Shown here piece after piece: positions 37,126 to 37,224 of a DNA stretch of 37,224 bases. The stretch comes from an uncultured Flavobacteriales bacterium (GTDB lineage: Bacteria > Bacteroidota > Bacteroidia > Flavobacteriales > BACL11), in the NCBI GenBank assembly GCA_905479165.1, contig CAJQLK010000097.1, forward strand, positions 1 through 37,224. The letters run 5' to 3'. The position numbers and the translations under genes were made by a program. Each line of letters begins with the position of its first letter. Position 1 is the stretch's first letter. A model generated the notes under the pieces. The model did no database searches. It had not been told where the DNA came from and was given only the letters and a program-made list of their open reading frames with translations.

Positions 37126-37224
37126 TTAATAATTTAAATATCTGTCAAATGAATATTGTAAAAACATTTCAGCTTCAGACACAATACTACTATCATTAAA
37201 ATTACTTTCAATAAACTTATTATA
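37126..37224 (-). CDS. C-terminal fragment of a CDS truncated by the window edge
   Basis: Minus frame ...YNKFIESNFNDSSIVSEAEMFLQYSFDRYLNY*. Confidence 0.5.
   Translation of the reverse strand, partial: YNKFIESNFNDSSIVSEAEMFLQYSFDRYLNY

Noticed and set aside
1-37224. tRNA or rRNA genes
   Set aside because: No cloverleaf or rRNA-like sequence was recognised by eye, including at the att site, which is mnmE rather than a tRNA gene.

Overview
The window is AT-rich Bacteroidota (Flavobacteriales-like) chromosome, judged from -7 boxes of the TAnnTTTG type, Type IX secretion-style C-termini and gliding-type surface proteins. The left ~20 kb is ordinary core genome: a partial gliding/PKD-type surface protein, a nitronate monooxygenase-like protein, glyA, relA/spoT, a Fur-family regulator, purA, an OstA/LptA-like protein, an OmpA/PD40 protein, queE, a fused ftcD/cyclodeaminase, a PhnA-like protein, rlmF, an aminotransferase IV, sucD and mnmE. 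mnmE has a 1-nt frameshift as given. The right ~9 kb holds a sulfotransferase, a TetR plus RND efflux operon, a glycosyltransferase-like protein and a GDPD-like protein. The most interesting region is a compact ~7.1 kb integrated element (about 20242-27390) at the 3' end of mnmE. It is bounded by a 62-bp direct repeat (61/62 identical) that includes the last codons of mnmE. It encodes a tyrosine recombinase, an excisionase-like HTH protein, a small HUH-Rep-like protein and, at the far end, a DUF5681/small-terminase-like protein. Between these is a packed array of secreted, lipoprotein and membrane cargo genes, most preceded by near-identical 5'UTR plus signal-peptide DNA (ACTTTAAAACAATAGATTAACAATAAACTAAGATGAAAAAACTACTACTTATATTACTTTGC...). 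Two cargo genes also share an almost identical 3' sorting-domain segment. Further leader copies lie just outside the right repeat, suggesting a tandem or decayed second element. I propose a phage-satellite-like island that diversifies secreted cargo by leader-homology cassette shuffling. This is inference and needs the checks listed.
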